NCBI RefSeq assembly: GCF_016117655.1
Contig: NZ_CP064936.1
Span: forward strand, 124,001 to 188,000
Origin: Treponema peruense
GTDB taxonomy: Bacteria > Spirochaetota > Spirochaetia > Treponematales > Treponemataceae
Length of the DNA: 64,000 nucleotides
Reading direction: 5' to 3'
In this document: positions 24,919-34,830 of the stretch, one piece after another
Layout: every line of letters begins with the position of its first letter
How positions within the stretch are numbered: position 1 is the stretch's first letter
Translations under genes and position numbers: made by a program
The notes under the pieces: generated by a model
What the model was told of the DNA's origin: nothing
The model's database searches: none
What the model saw: the letters and a program-made list of their open reading frames with translations, nothing else

Positions 24919-27771
24919 TTACGGCTGGAATTCAATCATCTCTACTCCGGGCCATTCTGTAGCAAAAACAGGCTTGCCATCAGTCCAGTAATGAAGATTT
25001 AAATTTCCCGGGTCAGAAAACGCCGAATAGAAATATATGCGGATATAACCGTCCGCCGGAGTAACCTCCGGGTTATCCTCGCGGTTAGAAGGTTTTGACA
25101 CACCATGCTCCACAGAGCTAGAAACATCAGGTTCCTGCCAGCAATCATACCAGTAGATATTTGTGCTCACACTTAAACCTACTATGTCTGCACTTTGTGA
25201 TTTTAAACCATAATTTTGTTTATTAAAAAGCATATTGAAGGTTTCCGCACCTCCCAAATATGACTTATTAATATCATAATAATACCAGCCAGTTTTTAAC
25301 GGAGGCAATTCAGGCCATTCATAAACATCGCCTTCTATTTTTAACTTCATAAACCCGACAGACGCATTGTAAACTACTGTAATAACATAGTCCCCTGCAT
25401 CAGCAAGATTTTTTACAACAATATTGCCAGGAGAAAGATTCCCATCGCCTCTGGCATAAAGAGGAACAAAACCCCCGTTCAATGCAACAGACAATTCCTG
25501 CATGTAAGTTCCGCCAAAATCCAAAAGCCAGCCTGTTTTGTCAGTGAAAACCTTAAAAAATATAGTGCCTCTTTTACTGCCCCAGCCAGTATGCTTTTCT
25601 GCGTTGTACGTAAATTTAAATTCTTGAGTATTTGCATCTATTACTTTAAATTTTTCACGAGTAAGGCCACCTTCCGTCGCATTCGTTTCACTTACAAAAC
25701 CTTCAATCCACAGACAGTCTGGAAGCTCTGTTTCAGCGCAAGCAACCGTAGCTTCAAGCTTATCATTAATTGAAAAACTAAGTGAAACTGTTTTTGACGA
25801 ATTGTTGCTAAAAACAATATTTTCATTTTCTCTTGTCGCTTCAGAGTCTTTTGAAATTACCCTAAAACTTGTCACCACAGAATCCCATGCCTTATAATTA
25901 CAAAGAAGAACCTGCCCCTCTACCTTTGAGCCAGGAGAAAGCTGAATCGGTCTGTCCGCAGAAAGAACTCTCCAAAGCTTACCTTCTGCTTCTGAAAGAT
26001 AAATATCACCCGCAAAGTAAAGCCCAAGAGTTTCATCTTCTTTCAGCACTGAATTCAAGTCCGTTTCCACGGATTTAAAGTTTGAGAATGTAAGTTTGCA
26101 TGGAGTTTCTGAGTCAACCCAAACCAGAAGGGTTCTTAATGTTTCATTGTTTTTCTGATACACCGGAACATACAATGTAACGGTCTTTTTTTCAGTATTA
26201 AAATCAAAATGTTCACTGCCTGCTGTGGCACATTCATTAGAATTTGCCCTTGCAAAAATGGCTACATCAGAAACATTCTTGTCGCAAGTTACGTCGAATG
26301 TAACTTTGTGCAGCCTGCCAACTTTAAGAGCAAGCGGATAGATATTAATGTTTGATTTTCTGTCTTCCCCAAAGGTTACGCTTATGTCGTCTGCCAATGC
26401 CTCACAGGAAATGGAATCTCCAAAAATTGCATAACCAATTTTTGGATCGGTTTCTTCTATCTTATAATTTTTAATAAAAAGCTTTGAAACAGAACCAATT
26501 GTAAGCAGGGGAACTTCTGCCGACCAGTCGGTCAGTACAGTTCCTGTTTCCACTGAATATGTTTTATATTCTGTTCCTACATTATACTCAACATATTTTG
26601 AATCTTCCGACGTTGCCGCATCCAGCGTTGCAAGATATATTCCTGAGGATTTGTCTGCCTTAAGGTCAAAACTGATTTTATAGTTCTTGCCTTTTTCCGC
26701 TTTTACCGGAGTTTTTGAAACAAGCCAGTAATCCCAGCTTATTGAATAATCTTCAGACGCAGCAGAGTTTGTAACAATAACTTCCGAAGAGGTCTTTTCA
26801 ACTTTTATTTCACTGATTGCCCCAACAGCAAAATCCGGAAAGGCATCAAGTTTTTCGGAAATTTTATCTTTAGACACAATAATAAAATCAAGATTTTCAA
26901 GAGCCGGAGTTTCAGGGTTGTCCGTTTCACCAGGCTTTTCTGTTTCTCCTGGTTTTTCAACTTTTTCCTGTTCTTGTTCCAAGTCCGCTTTTTCTTCAGT
27001 AGAAATTTCCGCATCTTCTATAGCAGGTTCTTTTTTATTAAACTCTTCATTGCCATCTGTTTTTTCTATAGATTTTTTTACTGTACTGTCCGCCGCAACA
27101 ACCTTTACTTCAACACTGACGATAATCTTAATTGTCGGCGATTCAGAACCAGACGATTCCGTAGAAACAATTCTTTCTACTTTTGTTTTTCCGGCAAGAT
27201 TAAGATTTTTTACAGCTTTTTCAACAATAACTTTTTCAAAAGAGTTATTTTCATTTTCTGAATCAAGCTTACAGTCTTCAAAAATCATAGTCTTAGCAAC
27301 TTTTGAAGAACCATCATTTGAAAGCGCTACCCGCACTCCCTTCTTATTTACAATAAGCTTTTCAACAATTGTCTTTGCAATGTGAATGGAATTGCTTCCG
27401 CCACCATTTACATAAACTTCACTAACCTTATAGCAGTTCTGCAATGTAAAGTCGCCGTTTCCCACTTTTTCGTGCACGATTACGCCATTTATGCTCATAA
27501 GACTGTCAAAAACAACCTTATCGCTTTCTACTGTAAATGTCGCATTTTTTACGTTTCCGTTTTTAATTGTCAAAGGTTTTGAAATCGTATAAGAATCGTT
27601 TTCATCAATTTTCAGATTCGCCTTTCCCAAATCGATTACATCACCATCCCTTGCCGTATTAATACGTTCTTTTAATGAGATTTGAACAGACGCCGAATCA
27701 TCAGACGAATCATTCTGACAGCCTGTAAACAATGCGATTGCCGCACAAAATGCAAAAAGAAGTTTTTTCAT
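24919..27771 (-). CDS. large surface-type lipoprotein, promoter contains a poly-G tract
   Basis: A 950-residue protein with a lipobox 'ALFTGC' (Cys18). Residues ~25-240 form short strand repeats ('SKPLTIKNGNVKNATFTVES', 'SDKVVFDSLMSINGVIVHE') like a right-handed beta-helix. A Glu/Pro-rich linker (~255-290, 'EKPGETEKPGETDNP') follows, then several beta-sandwich modules that resemble carbohydrate-binding domains ('KAEKGKNYKISFDLKADKSSG'), ending in aromatic-rich repeats ('LNLHYWTDGKPVFATEWPG'). It is likely exposed on the cell surface and binds a polysaccharide. The GGGG Shine-Dalgarno sits seven bases before the ATG. Expression is probably phase-variable. Confidence 0.7.
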   Translation of the reverse strand: MKKLLFAFCAAIALFTGCQNDSSDDSASVQISLKERINTARDGDVIDLGKANLKIDENDSYTISKPLTIKNGNVKNATFTVESDKVVFDSLMSINGVIVHEKVGNGDFTLQNCYKVSEVYVNGGGSNSIHIAKTIVEKLIVNKKGVRVALSNDGSSKVAKTMIFEDCKLDSENENNSFEKVIVEKAVKNLNLAGKTKVERIVSTESSGSESPTIKIIVSVEVKVVAADSTVKKSIEKTDGNEEFNKKEPAIEDAEISTEEKADLEQEQEKVEKPGETEKPGETDNPETPALENLDFIIVSKDKISEKLDAFPDFAVGAISEIKVEKTSSEVIVTNSAASEDYSISWDYWLVSKTPVKAEKGKNYKISFDLKADKSSGIYLATLDAATSEDSKYVEYNVGTEYKTYSVETGTVLTDWSAEVPLLTIGSVSKLFIKNYKIEETDPKIGYAIFGDSISCEALADDISVTFGEDRKSNINIYPLALKVGRLHKVTFDVTCDKNVSDVAIFARANSNECATAGSEHFDFNTEKKTVTLYVPVYQKNNETLRTLLVWVDSETPCKLTFSNFKSVETDLNSVLKEDETLGLYFAGDIYLSEAEGKLWRVLSADRPIQLSPGSKVEGQVLLCNYKAWDSVVTSFRVISKDSEATRENENIVFSNNSSKTVSLSFSINDKLEATVACAETELPDCLWIEGFVSETNATEGGLTREKFKVIDANTQEFKFTYNAEKHTGWGSKRGTIFFKVFTDKTGWLLDFGGTYMQELSVALNGGFVPLYARGDGNLSPGNIVVKNLADAGDYVITVVYNASVGFMKLKIEGDVYEWPELPPLKTGWYYYDINKSYLGGAETFNMLFNKQNYGLKSQSADIVGLSVSTNIYWYDCWQEPDVSSSVEHGVSKPSNREDNPEVTPADGYIRIYFYSAFSDPGNLNLHYWTDGKPVFATEWPGVEMIEFQP

Positions 27772-27800
27772 TTTTGTCCCCTTTTAATATAAGATAGGAC

Positions 27801-27828
27801 ATTCTACCCCCCCCCCGCATTTTGTCTA
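27801..27828 (-). promoter_or_regulatory. promoter with G10 tract in the -35/-10 spacer
   Basis: On the minus strand TAGACA (plus 27823-27828) and TAGAAT (plus 27801-27806) flank a 16-base spacer made of AAATGC and ten Gs (plus 27807-27816). Gain or loss of a G by replication slippage would change the spacer from the weak 16 to the optimal 17 or to worse lengths. This is the layout of known phase-variable promoters. Confidence 0.7.
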
Positions 27829-27917
27829 GTGCGCAACCTTGAGTTCTATAAAATTTGTTGAAAAATCTGTGACAACTTCTGCCTTGGCTAAAATTTAATA
27901 GTGCCAGGGCTGAAAAG

Positions 27918-30320
27918 TTATTTTTTTTCAATCTTCTTATTAAAAAGTTTCATCTGCAAGAGCGGATTGAAAACGGAATCATCTGAGTGCCAGCGTTTTT
28001 TTTCGCGGTTAAAAATTTTATCAGCGTGGGAAAGGCCTTCATTTGTAAACTCCGGCGCTTCCTGTGTTCCCAAAGCCGGTTTTCTGAACGACGGGCTGGA
28101 TTCCGGACAAGTTCCAATAAAAGGCTCGTCCTTTGCAATATCCGGCGAAATCATTTCGTAATTTCCAGAGTTGTTCCAATACATATAGCCGTGGTCAACT
28201 GAATCACGCACGCCAAATATTTCCTTTAAAACATATTCCTTGCCGTAATACTGCCGGTCGTAGCTTACATTCAGGTAAAAAGCCTGAACCCACGGTCGTA
28301 CTACAACACGGTTTCGGGCCAGAACTGAATTTCTGTAAGTTCCATAATAATAAATTCTGTAGACACGGTCTTCCGCCGGCGGAAAATTCATAAAAGCGTT
28401 TTCAAAGTGGCTTGGATAAAACATAGGGCCGATTACATCAACATACTCAGCCATCATCTCCACATCTTGTCCGGTCCGGGTGCCGCTTCTATACCAGCCG
28501 TTCGCGCCATAAATATCAATTCCAATCGGAGCGTTTATATTTTCGCGGGCATATTTCAGGAACGAAACCAACGCGCTTTCCTTATCCATGCCCTCACTCT
28601 TCCAGCGGTAGCTTGCCTGACGCAAATTATAGCCATCCGTAGGAAACCTGATATAGTCAAACTGAATTTCATCAAATCCGCGGGCAATAAGTTCCTTTGC
28701 AATCGCAACATTATATTCCCAAACTTCCGGGCAATACGGATCAACCCAGTTTTCGTCATAGTAAACAGGATTTTTTCCAGTCACTTCACCGGTTTCCTCA
28801 TCCACAATATCTTCATATTCTTTTATGCCGACCCACGGCGATTTTGTATTGTAATTCCAGACCGCATATTTTGAACCGCCGAATTTCGCAAGATTCCGGT
28901 CTTTAAAAACTACTATCCTGGCAATCAGATATGTATTGTCTTTTTTAAATTCTTCTACAAAATGGTCAAGATCGACCGCATACTGAGTAACCTTTCCCTT
29001 TGACTTTACAAGCTCGTCTTTAGTGTCATAACGAAGAAGTCCATAATCATCTTTCATATCTATAACAAGACTGTTAAGATTGTTGTCCTTTATTATTTTT
29101 TTAAATTTATCAATTCCTGTCTGAAGCCTGCACTGATACGCCGAGACATAAATGCTTTTTTGACCAAGCGCTTTTTTTCCGTACTGAGAATTTATTGTGC
29201 CCGGATACAAAAGCCATAGCTCATTCAGAAGAATTCCCCGTTTCAATCCGCTACGATTGTACGGAATCCATGCAGAATTCACGCTGCCCGGAACACAGGC
29301 AAAACTTTTTTTCCATTCAGCGAGTTTTCCCGGAATGCCAGGATTTGTATAATCCTCAAGGTTTAATGCTCCAAGGGTTTCATTTTTTGAATAAACAAGT
29401 TTATTGCCTGCAACTGCAAGTCCGTCAATGGTTTCAGCAGGTTCTTCGCCTTTATAAATAAGTTCGCCCTGACGGTTCGGCCAGTCAAATTTATAAATGC
29501 GCGGAATAAAACTCTGGCTCAAATAAATATCAACATAAGAAGTTCCGTATTCATCCTGAACAAGAACCGGAAGAATATCCGCAATTTCGTCAGGGCTCGT
29601 AAGGTTCGGCATCATCTCAAAACCTTTTGCCACATCAATCCACACAGGACGGGCGGCATCCGGCTTTATATAGGAAAGGCCAAAAATGGGATGGCTCATA
29701 AAAACAACAAGCTCTGTCCCTGTAGAACCATCGCTAAGCGTAACCGGCATTGAGCCGACCGCGCATGCCTTTACACCAGGTGTAGCCATGCTCATTGAAC
29801 CAAGATTTTTCCAGTTCCGTCCGCCGTCCCGAGACAAATAAACGGAATCTTTTGTGGCTGTAACAAGCTGCTGCGGATTCAAGGGATTTGCGCACAAATC
29901 TTTTAATGTCTGAACCCGGGTTTCAAATTCAGTATTTTGTCCGTCATAATTTTTTATTGTAGACAGCGGCAAGCCGGAATTTCTGTATTCAAAAATCTCA
30001 AGGTCGGAACTAAAAAGAATTCCCTTGCTGGTGCGGAAATACCAGTTTTCAATTATTTTTCCATCTTCGGAAGGAATTTCCGTGCGCACAATCTGTTCAA
30101 CAGAGCCTTCGGTCCAAACCGGAAAAAATGAGTTTCCTCTCGAAAGCTTAAAAAGACCCTTGCTCGTTCCTACAATAAAAATTCTGGATTCACCGTTCGG
30201 AGAAACTTCTTCCGCCGCTTTTGATTTTTCCTGCATTTTATACAAAGGTTTCGCCTGTTTTGCGCATAACGCTGTTAAAACAAAAAAAGATGCCATAAAA
30301 CAAAATACGTATTTTTTCAT
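27918..30320 (-). CDS. exported DUF4015 putative glycoside hydrolase
   Basis: An 800-residue secreted protein (signal peptide 'YVFCFMASFFVLTALCA'). Residues ~40-370 hold BNR/beta-propeller-like units, e.g. 'DSVYLSRDGGRNWKNLG'. Residues ~390-740 are a DUF4015 TIM-barrel: 'NSLVIDMKDDYGLLRYDT', 'ARIVVFKDRNLA', 'DEIQFDYIRFPTDG' and 'GIDIYGANGWYR', where the acidic residues after the strands are candidate catalytic groups. The substrate is unknown. It lies downstream of nothing obvious and reads away from the ATPase operon; a GC-richer 170-bp block precedes it. Confidence 0.78.
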   Translation of the reverse strand: MKKYVFCFMASFFVLTALCAKQAKPLYKMQEKSKAAEEVSPNGESRIFIVGTSKGLFKLSRGNSFFPVWTEGSVEQIVRTEIPSEDGKIIENWYFRTSKGILFSSDLEIFEYRNSGLPLSTIKNYDGQNTEFETRVQTLKDLCANPLNPQQLVTATKDSVYLSRDGGRNWKNLGSMSMATPGVKACAVGSMPVTLSDGSTGTELVVFMSHPIFGLSYIKPDAARPVWIDVAKGFEMMPNLTSPDEIADILPVLVQDEYGTSYVDIYLSQSFIPRIYKFDWPNRQGELIYKGEEPAETIDGLAVAGNKLVYSKNETLGALNLEDYTNPGIPGKLAEWKKSFACVPGSVNSAWIPYNRSGLKRGILLNELWLLYPGTINSQYGKKALGQKSIYVSAYQCRLQTGIDKFKKIIKDNNLNSLVIDMKDDYGLLRYDTKDELVKSKGKVTQYAVDLDHFVEEFKKDNTYLIARIVVFKDRNLAKFGGSKYAVWNYNTKSPWVGIKEYEDIVDEETGEVTGKNPVYYDENWVDPYCPEVWEYNVAIAKELIARGFDEIQFDYIRFPTDGYNLRQASYRWKSEGMDKESALVSFLKYARENINAPIGIDIYGANGWYRSGTRTGQDVEMMAEYVDVIGPMFYPSHFENAFMNFPPAEDRVYRIYYYGTYRNSVLARNRVVVRPWVQAFYLNVSYDRQYYGKEYVLKEIFGVRDSVDHGYMYWNNSGNYEMISPDIAKDEPFIGTCPESSPSFRKPALGTQEAPEFTNEGLSHADKIFNREKKRWHSDDSVFNPLLQMKLFNKKIEKK

Positions 30321-30427
30321 ACATAGTTCATCGGCTGTTCCGCCCTTCGCTAACGCTCACCGTCCTCGGCTGCCATTCGGGCATCCTGCGGTCGGCAAGG
30401 GGCTCCATAGCCTCACGCTTAAAACGC

Positions 30428-30456
30428 TTGATTTTCGGCTATTTCGGAGTTATACT
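30428..30456 (+). promoter_or_regulatory. promoter of the ATPase-HsdS-methyltransferase operon
   Basis: TTGATT (30428-30433), a 17-base spacer and TATACT (30451-30456). The -10 box lies in the palindrome GGAGTTATACTCC (30447-30459), which may be an operator. GGGGG before the ATG at 30490 is the ribosome-binding site. Confidence 0.6.
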
Positions 30457-30489
30457 CCAAATTAGTCGGATTACACAAAAGGGGGCTTT

Positions 30490-31707
30490 ATGTATATAAA
30501 CCGTCACATTCTGCCATATTTGCACAGAATGAAAAAACAGTTCAGAGTTCTCTTAATTATCGGTTCCCGTCAAGTCGGAAAATCTACTTTGCTAAAAGAA
30601 AAACTTCTCCCGGATTATGGATATGTTACCCTAGATGATTTTACAGAACTTGGATTAGCACAAAAAGATCCAGCTCTGTTTTTCAAAAATCATCCGCTTC
30701 CTGTTATTGTTGACGAAGTACAGCGAGCCCCAGACCTGTTTTTGCAAATAAAGCTTCTTGCAGACGGCACAAAAAATAAAGGACAATTAATTCTTACAGG
30801 GTCACAAAGCTATAGGCTCTTGAGTAAAGCGGCAGATTCTTTGGCAGGACGTGTTTGCATCATCAATATGACATCTCTTTCGCTTAGAGAAAAATACGAA
30901 ATTGATTTTAACACAGAATTCTTACCGACATCTGAATACATCGAATCCCGAAAACAAAAAATAAAGCCATATAAAAACTTATGGAATCATATATGGCGTG
31001 GAAGTATGCCGGAGCTGGCAGATGAGTCAATCGAATGGGAACCATTTTACCGCTCGTACATAAGGACATATCTTGACCGCGATGTGGCGGATATAATAAG
31101 CCAGAAAAATCTGGTAAAGTTCCATAACTTTATGCAGTGCCTTGCAGCTCGGGTTGGAGAACTGTTTAACGCAGATTCCATCGCCCGTGATGTTGGCGTT
31201 ACAAGCAAAACAATTTCCGAATGGACAAGCATCCTTGAATCTTCCGGTGTAATCCGTCTTTTGCAGCCTTATGAAAAAAATGTATCCAACAGAGCCGTAA
31301 AAACTCCAAAAGTCTTCTTTATGGATACAGGCTTGGTCTGCTTTTTAGTAGGCTGGTCTTCTGCAAGTGTAGCAATGAACGGCGCAATGTCGGGCAGTCT
31401 TTTTGAAAACTTTGTTGTAAGCGAAGTAATCAAATCATATTACAACGCCGGCCACGAAACCGAAAAAATCTATTTTTACCGCGACAAAGACAAAAAAGAA
31501 ATAGATTTGATAATCGAAAAAGACAATATCCTCTACCCAATCGAAATCAAAAAATCAGCCCGTCCAACAATAGACATGGCAAAGCATTTCTCTGTCCTGT
31601 CTAAAATCGCTGGAGTTTCTGTTGGTCAGGGCTGCATTATTTGCCAGTGCGATAATCCTCTGTATTTGAGCAATGAAGTTATTTCGCTGCCGGTTGAGTA
31701 TGTGTGA
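30490..31707 (+). CDS. DUF4143-type AAA ATPase
   Basis: A full-length 405-residue ATPase: Walker A GSRQVGKST (25-33), Walker B 'PVIVDEVQ' (D75, E76), sensor 'LILTGSQSYRLL', DUF4143 core ('LWNHIWRGSMPELAD...YRSYIRTYLDRDV'), a winged helix ('ADSIARDVGVTSKTISEWTS') and a C-terminal PD-(D/E)XK-like part ('EIDLIIEKDNILYPIEIKKS'). It is the first gene of a six-gene plus-strand operon and ends 11 bases before the HsdS start. The family often accompanies restriction genes; biochemical role unproven. Confidence 0.85.
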   Translation: MYINRHILPYLHRMKKQFRVLLIIGSRQVGKSTLLKEKLLPDYGYVTLDDFTELGLAQKDPALFFKNHPLPVIVDEVQRAPDLFLQIKLLADGTKNKGQLILTGSQSYRLLSKAADSLAGRVCIINMTSLSLREKYEIDFNTEFLPTSEYIESRKQKIKPYKNLWNHIWRGSMPELADESIEWEPFYRSYIRTYLDRDVADIISQKNLVKFHNFMQCLAARVGELFNADSIARDVGVTSKTISEWTSILESSGVIRLLQPYEKNVSNRAVKTPKVFFMDTGLVCFLVGWSSASVAMNGAMSGSLFENFVVSEVIKSYYNAGHETEKIYFYRDKDKKEIDLIIEKDNILYPIEIKKSARPTIDMAKHFSVLSKIAGVSVGQGCIICQCDNPLYLSNEVISLPVEYV

Positions 31708-31718
31708 GGAGGAATGGG

Positions 31719-32936
31719 ATGGAAGCGTGGAAAGAATGTAAACTTGGAGATTATTGTGATTTTCAAAACGGTTACGCATTTAAATCTTCAGAATTCAAAA
31801 CTAATGGTGAATATAAAATTGTCAAAATCAAAGAACTAAAAGATGGCCTTGTTAAATTTTTCGATGATTCTGCAAGTGTAGATGTTCATGACATTAAAGA
31901 ATTTGAAAAATATAAAATCTACCGAAATGATGTTCTTTTCGCTTTAACTGGAGACCCTGTAAGTAAACCTAATCCATTAAGTTGGGTAGGAAGAGTATCG
32001 ATTTATAGAAGCGATGAAAATGCTTTGTTAAATCAACGAACCTGTAAAATAAAAAAATCTGATGAAATTGATAATCAATTCTTGTACTACTATTTTCGAC
32101 AGTGGGAGAACTTTTATGCCTTAGCCTCAAAAGCTACAGGCAGTGCAAGTCAAGCTAATATTTCAACAAATACAATAGCCGACACAATCATAAAACTTCC
32201 CCCTCTCCCCACCCAGCAAAAAATCGCTGCCATCCTCTCATCCCTCGACGACAAAATCGAACTGAACAATAAAATAAACACCAACCTCGAACAGCAAATT
32301 GAAGCTCTTCTTTTAAATTATTTATCAAAAAGAGAAACAACTTCTGTAAAACTTGGAGATTATCTTTACATAAAAGGACGTATTGGCTGGAAAGGACTTA
32401 AGAAAAATGAATATCTTTCAGAATCAAACTATCGAATTATTAATGGTGAAACCCTCACAAAATCAGGAATAGATTGGAACAAAGCCGGTTACATTTCTGA
32501 AGAACGTTATACAGAATCTCCAGAAATAATGTTACAGATAGGTGATATTCTTTTGTCGAAAGACGGAACAATTGGAAAAATCGGATATGTCGATGAACTC
32601 GAACTTCCAACATCAGTTGCCTCAGGAATCTTTGTAATTAGAAATAATAATCCAAGTGTAATTTCTACTACCTTTATTTATTATTTGCTGAAATCAAAAC
32701 TATTCGATTCATTTATCATTGCTCGTACAGAAGGAAGCGTCATACCACACTTATACCAGAAAGATTTTATGGATTTTGAGTTCCCGCTTCCATCCCCAGA
32801 ATTAATGACTAAATTTGAACAAACAACCTCACCAATGTTTAATCAAATTATAAACAATTTAAAAGAAAATAAAAAATTAAATTTCCTCTGCGATTCACTT
32901 TTACCAAAGTTGATGAATGGAGCAATTGAGGTATAA
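31719..32936 (+). CDS. hsdS: type I restriction specificity subunit HsdS
   Basis: A 405-residue, full-length HsdS with two target-recognition domains (TRD1 begins 'WKECKLGDYCDFQNGYAF'; TRD2 'SVKLGDYLYIKGRIGWKG') and two helical spacers ('LPPLPTQQKIAAILSSLDDKIELNNKI' and the C-terminal 'FNQIINNLKENKKLNF'). It would direct a methyltransferase to a bipartite site. ATG 31719 follows AGGAGG by six bases; an in-frame GTG at 31704 overlaps the ATPase. No intact hsdM or hsdR exists in the window, so its partners are elsewhere or it serves the downstream methyltransferase-like protein. Confidence 0.88.
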   Translation: MEAWKECKLGDYCDFQNGYAFKSSEFKTNGEYKIVKIKELKDGLVKFFDDSASVDVHDIKEFEKYKIYRNDVLFALTGDPVSKPNPLSWVGRVSIYRSDENALLNQRTCKIKKSDEIDNQFLYYYFRQWENFYALASKATGSASQANISTNTIADTIIKLPPLPTQQKIAAILSSLDDKIELNNKINTNLEQQIEALLLNYLSKRETTSVKLGDYLYIKGRIGWKGLKKNEYLSESNYRIINGETLTKSGIDWNKAGYISEERYTESPEIMLQIGDILLSKDGTIGKIGYVDELELPTSVASGIFVIRNNNPSVISTTFIYYLLKSKLFDSFIIARTEGSVIPHLYQKDFMDFEFPLPSPELMTKFEQTTSPMFNQIINNLKENKKLNFLCDSLLPKLMNGAIEV

Positions 32937-32939
32937 ATA

Positions 32940-33884
32940 ATGGCATTATTGAAAAGACGGATTCTTACACCATATGAACAATATTTACGTTTTGCGCTTG
33001 CTTCTTTAAAGCCTTGTATTCATTTTGGTAATACACCATGCACACATGTGAATTGCAGCCACACCTGTAAGAAAAACGGTTATTGTATTGATTGCTTAAA
33101 TGACATTCTCACAAATGACAATTCTATTACTTCGAGATTAAGAGAATATTCATGTGAGAACATTACTTACAGTTATGTTTTACGATATTTGAATCGTTAT
33201 GCATCAGAAATATATCACTTGTTTGAAAAAGCACAATTTACCCAAAGGCAAGTTGTGAATATTATTTCGCTAGGATGTGGTCCAGCCACAGAATTAGTAG
33301 GATTTGAGTCTATTTATCATAAAATGAATCCGACTGGGATTATTAATTTTTTTGGTTTTGATACAAATTCTATATGGTCAAGTTGCCAAAATCAACTGGG
33401 TAGAATTTATAATTCTTATAATGTTAATTGTACTTTTTTTAATCAAGTATTATTACCTGATAATCAATTTCTAAAAAATACAGATTTATTGATTCTTAAT
33501 TATGTTGTTTCTCATATTCATAAACATGTTAATACATCTGATAAGTCTATACGAGAAAAAGCAGTTGAATCATTTTTAAATACAATTATTTCACCTATAT
33601 TTGATAATATGCCTTCCAGATCTATTTTACTAATAAACGATACAAATTCTTATAATCTTGGTCGTAATCAAATTGAAAAGTGGACAAGAAGTCAAAGCCA
33701 AAAAGCTAGTAGTTTAATAACAGGTTTATATCCTAATCCCGATAAGCCATATGCAAGATTCAATCATAATAATACAATTATGCAAGATGTTTCATTAGTT
33801 TATCAAAAAAGTTCACCTTATGATAAATATCAAATAAGTATTGACTCTTGTGGTAGTGCTTTCATTCTGATAAAGAAGAGGTAA
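32940..33884 (+). CDS. Cys-rich SAM-dependent methyltransferase-like protein
   Basis: A 314-residue protein. Cys26, 34, 39, 43, 49 and 52 with neighbouring His residues ('PCTHVNCSHTCKKNGYCIDC') suggest a zinc or Fe-S site. 'IISLGCGPATE' (108-118) is SAM motif I and 'NFFGFDTNS' is motif II; 'LLILNYVVSHIHKH' takes the place of motif IV. It starts three bases after hsdS and ends three bases before the DUF1848 gene. The pairing with a CX3CX2C protein recalls the three-Cys-motif partner (TcmP) and DUF5131 pairs. Substrate unknown; nucleic acid is likely given HsdS. Confidence 0.65.
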   Translation: MALLKRRILTPYEQYLRFALASLKPCIHFGNTPCTHVNCSHTCKKNGYCIDCLNDILTNDNSITSRLREYSCENITYSYVLRYLNRYASEIYHLFEKAQFTQRQVVNIISLGCGPATELVGFESIYHKMNPTGIINFFGFDTNSIWSSCQNQLGRIYNSYNVNCTFFNQVLLPDNQFLKNTDLLILNYVVSHIHKHVNTSDKSIREKAVESFLNTIISPIFDNMPSRSILLINDTNSYNLGRNQIEKWTRSQSQKASSLITGLYPNPDKPYARFNHNNTIMQDVSLVYQKSSPYDKYQISIDSCGSAFILIKKR

Positions 33885-33887
33885 TAT

Positions 33888-34817
33888 ATGATATTGAGTG
33901 TATCACGAAGAACAGATATTCCTGCCTTTTATGGAGATTGGTTTATCAATCGCCTAAAAGAAGGTTTTGTGTATGTTAGAAATCCAATGAACATACATCA
34001 AGTATCAAAAATTCCTCTGACTCCGGAAAAAATAGAATGTATTGTTTTTTGGACAAAAAATCCCTCTGAAAAATTTATAAAAGATTTAAAAATTATAAAT
34101 GACCTTGGATATCGTTATTACTTTCAATTTTCTGTTACTTCATATGATCAAAAAGTGGAAGTAAATATTCCAAAAAAAACTATTTTAATGGAACGTTTTA
34201 AGCAACTATCAAATCAAATCGGAAAAGAAAAAGTTATCTGGCGATATGATCCTATCTTCTTTAATGAACATTATGATTTTGATTATCATAAAAAATGGTT
34301 TGAATACATAGCAGCAAAATTAGAAAATCATACAGAAAAATGTGTAATTAGTTTTTTGGATTATTATTCGAAGATTCGAAGCCGTCTTATTCTTAATGGT
34401 ATTCCAGAAGTTCAAGAACAACAAATGCATGAATTTGCTTTTTATCTTTCAGCTATTGGTAATAAGTATGATATAAAAGTTGAATCCTGCTGTGAGGAAA
34501 TTGATTTATCAAGTGTTGGTATTGAACACGGACATTGTATAAATGCAGAATTAATAAATAGAATTTGTCCATTGCAATATGATTTCAAGAAAGATAAATC
34601 TCAACGTCAGGCTTGTGGCTGTATTGAGAGTATTGATATCGGTAGTTACAACACATGCAGAAACGGATGTATATATTGTTATGCAAATTGGAAAGAAACT
34701 GTAAATACCGTTTATGATCCAAACAGCCCAATTTTGTGTTCTACAATAAATCCGGATGATAAAATAACTGATAGACAAATAAAGAGCTGTGAATTACTTC
34801 AAGCGAAATTATTTTGA
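33888..34817 (+). CDS. DUF1848-family radical-SAM-like protein
   Basis: A 309-residue DUF1848 protein. The N-terminus 'ILSVSRRTDIPAFYGDWF' and 'CIVFWTKNPSEKFIKDL' are family hallmarks. The CX3CX2C cluster motif 'CRNGCIYCYAN' lies at the C-terminus (Cys257, 261, 264) instead of the usual N-terminal radical SAM position. It probably binds a 4Fe-4S cluster and SAM. Reaction unknown. Its stop overlaps nothing, but the next ATG is 13 bases downstream, so it is in the operon. Confidence 0.82.
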   Translation: MILSVSRRTDIPAFYGDWFINRLKEGFVYVRNPMNIHQVSKIPLTPEKIECIVFWTKNPSEKFIKDLKIINDLGYRYYFQFSVTSYDQKVEVNIPKKTILMERFKQLSNQIGKEKVIWRYDPIFFNEHYDFDYHKKWFEYIAAKLENHTEKCVISFLDYYSKIRSRLILNGIPEVQEQQMHEFAFYLSAIGNKYDIKVESCCEEIDLSSVGIEHGHCINAELINRICPLQYDFKKDKSQRQACGCIESIDIGSYNTCRNGCIYCYANWKETVNTVYDPNSPILCSTINPDDKITDRQIKSCELLQAKLF

Positions 34818-34830
34818 TTTGGGAGAAAAA

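Noticed and set aside
26918-27385. Ser/Phe-rich 155-codon frame on the plus strand
   Set aside because: It is antisense to the repeat-rich part of the lipoprotein and has no ribosome-binding site.
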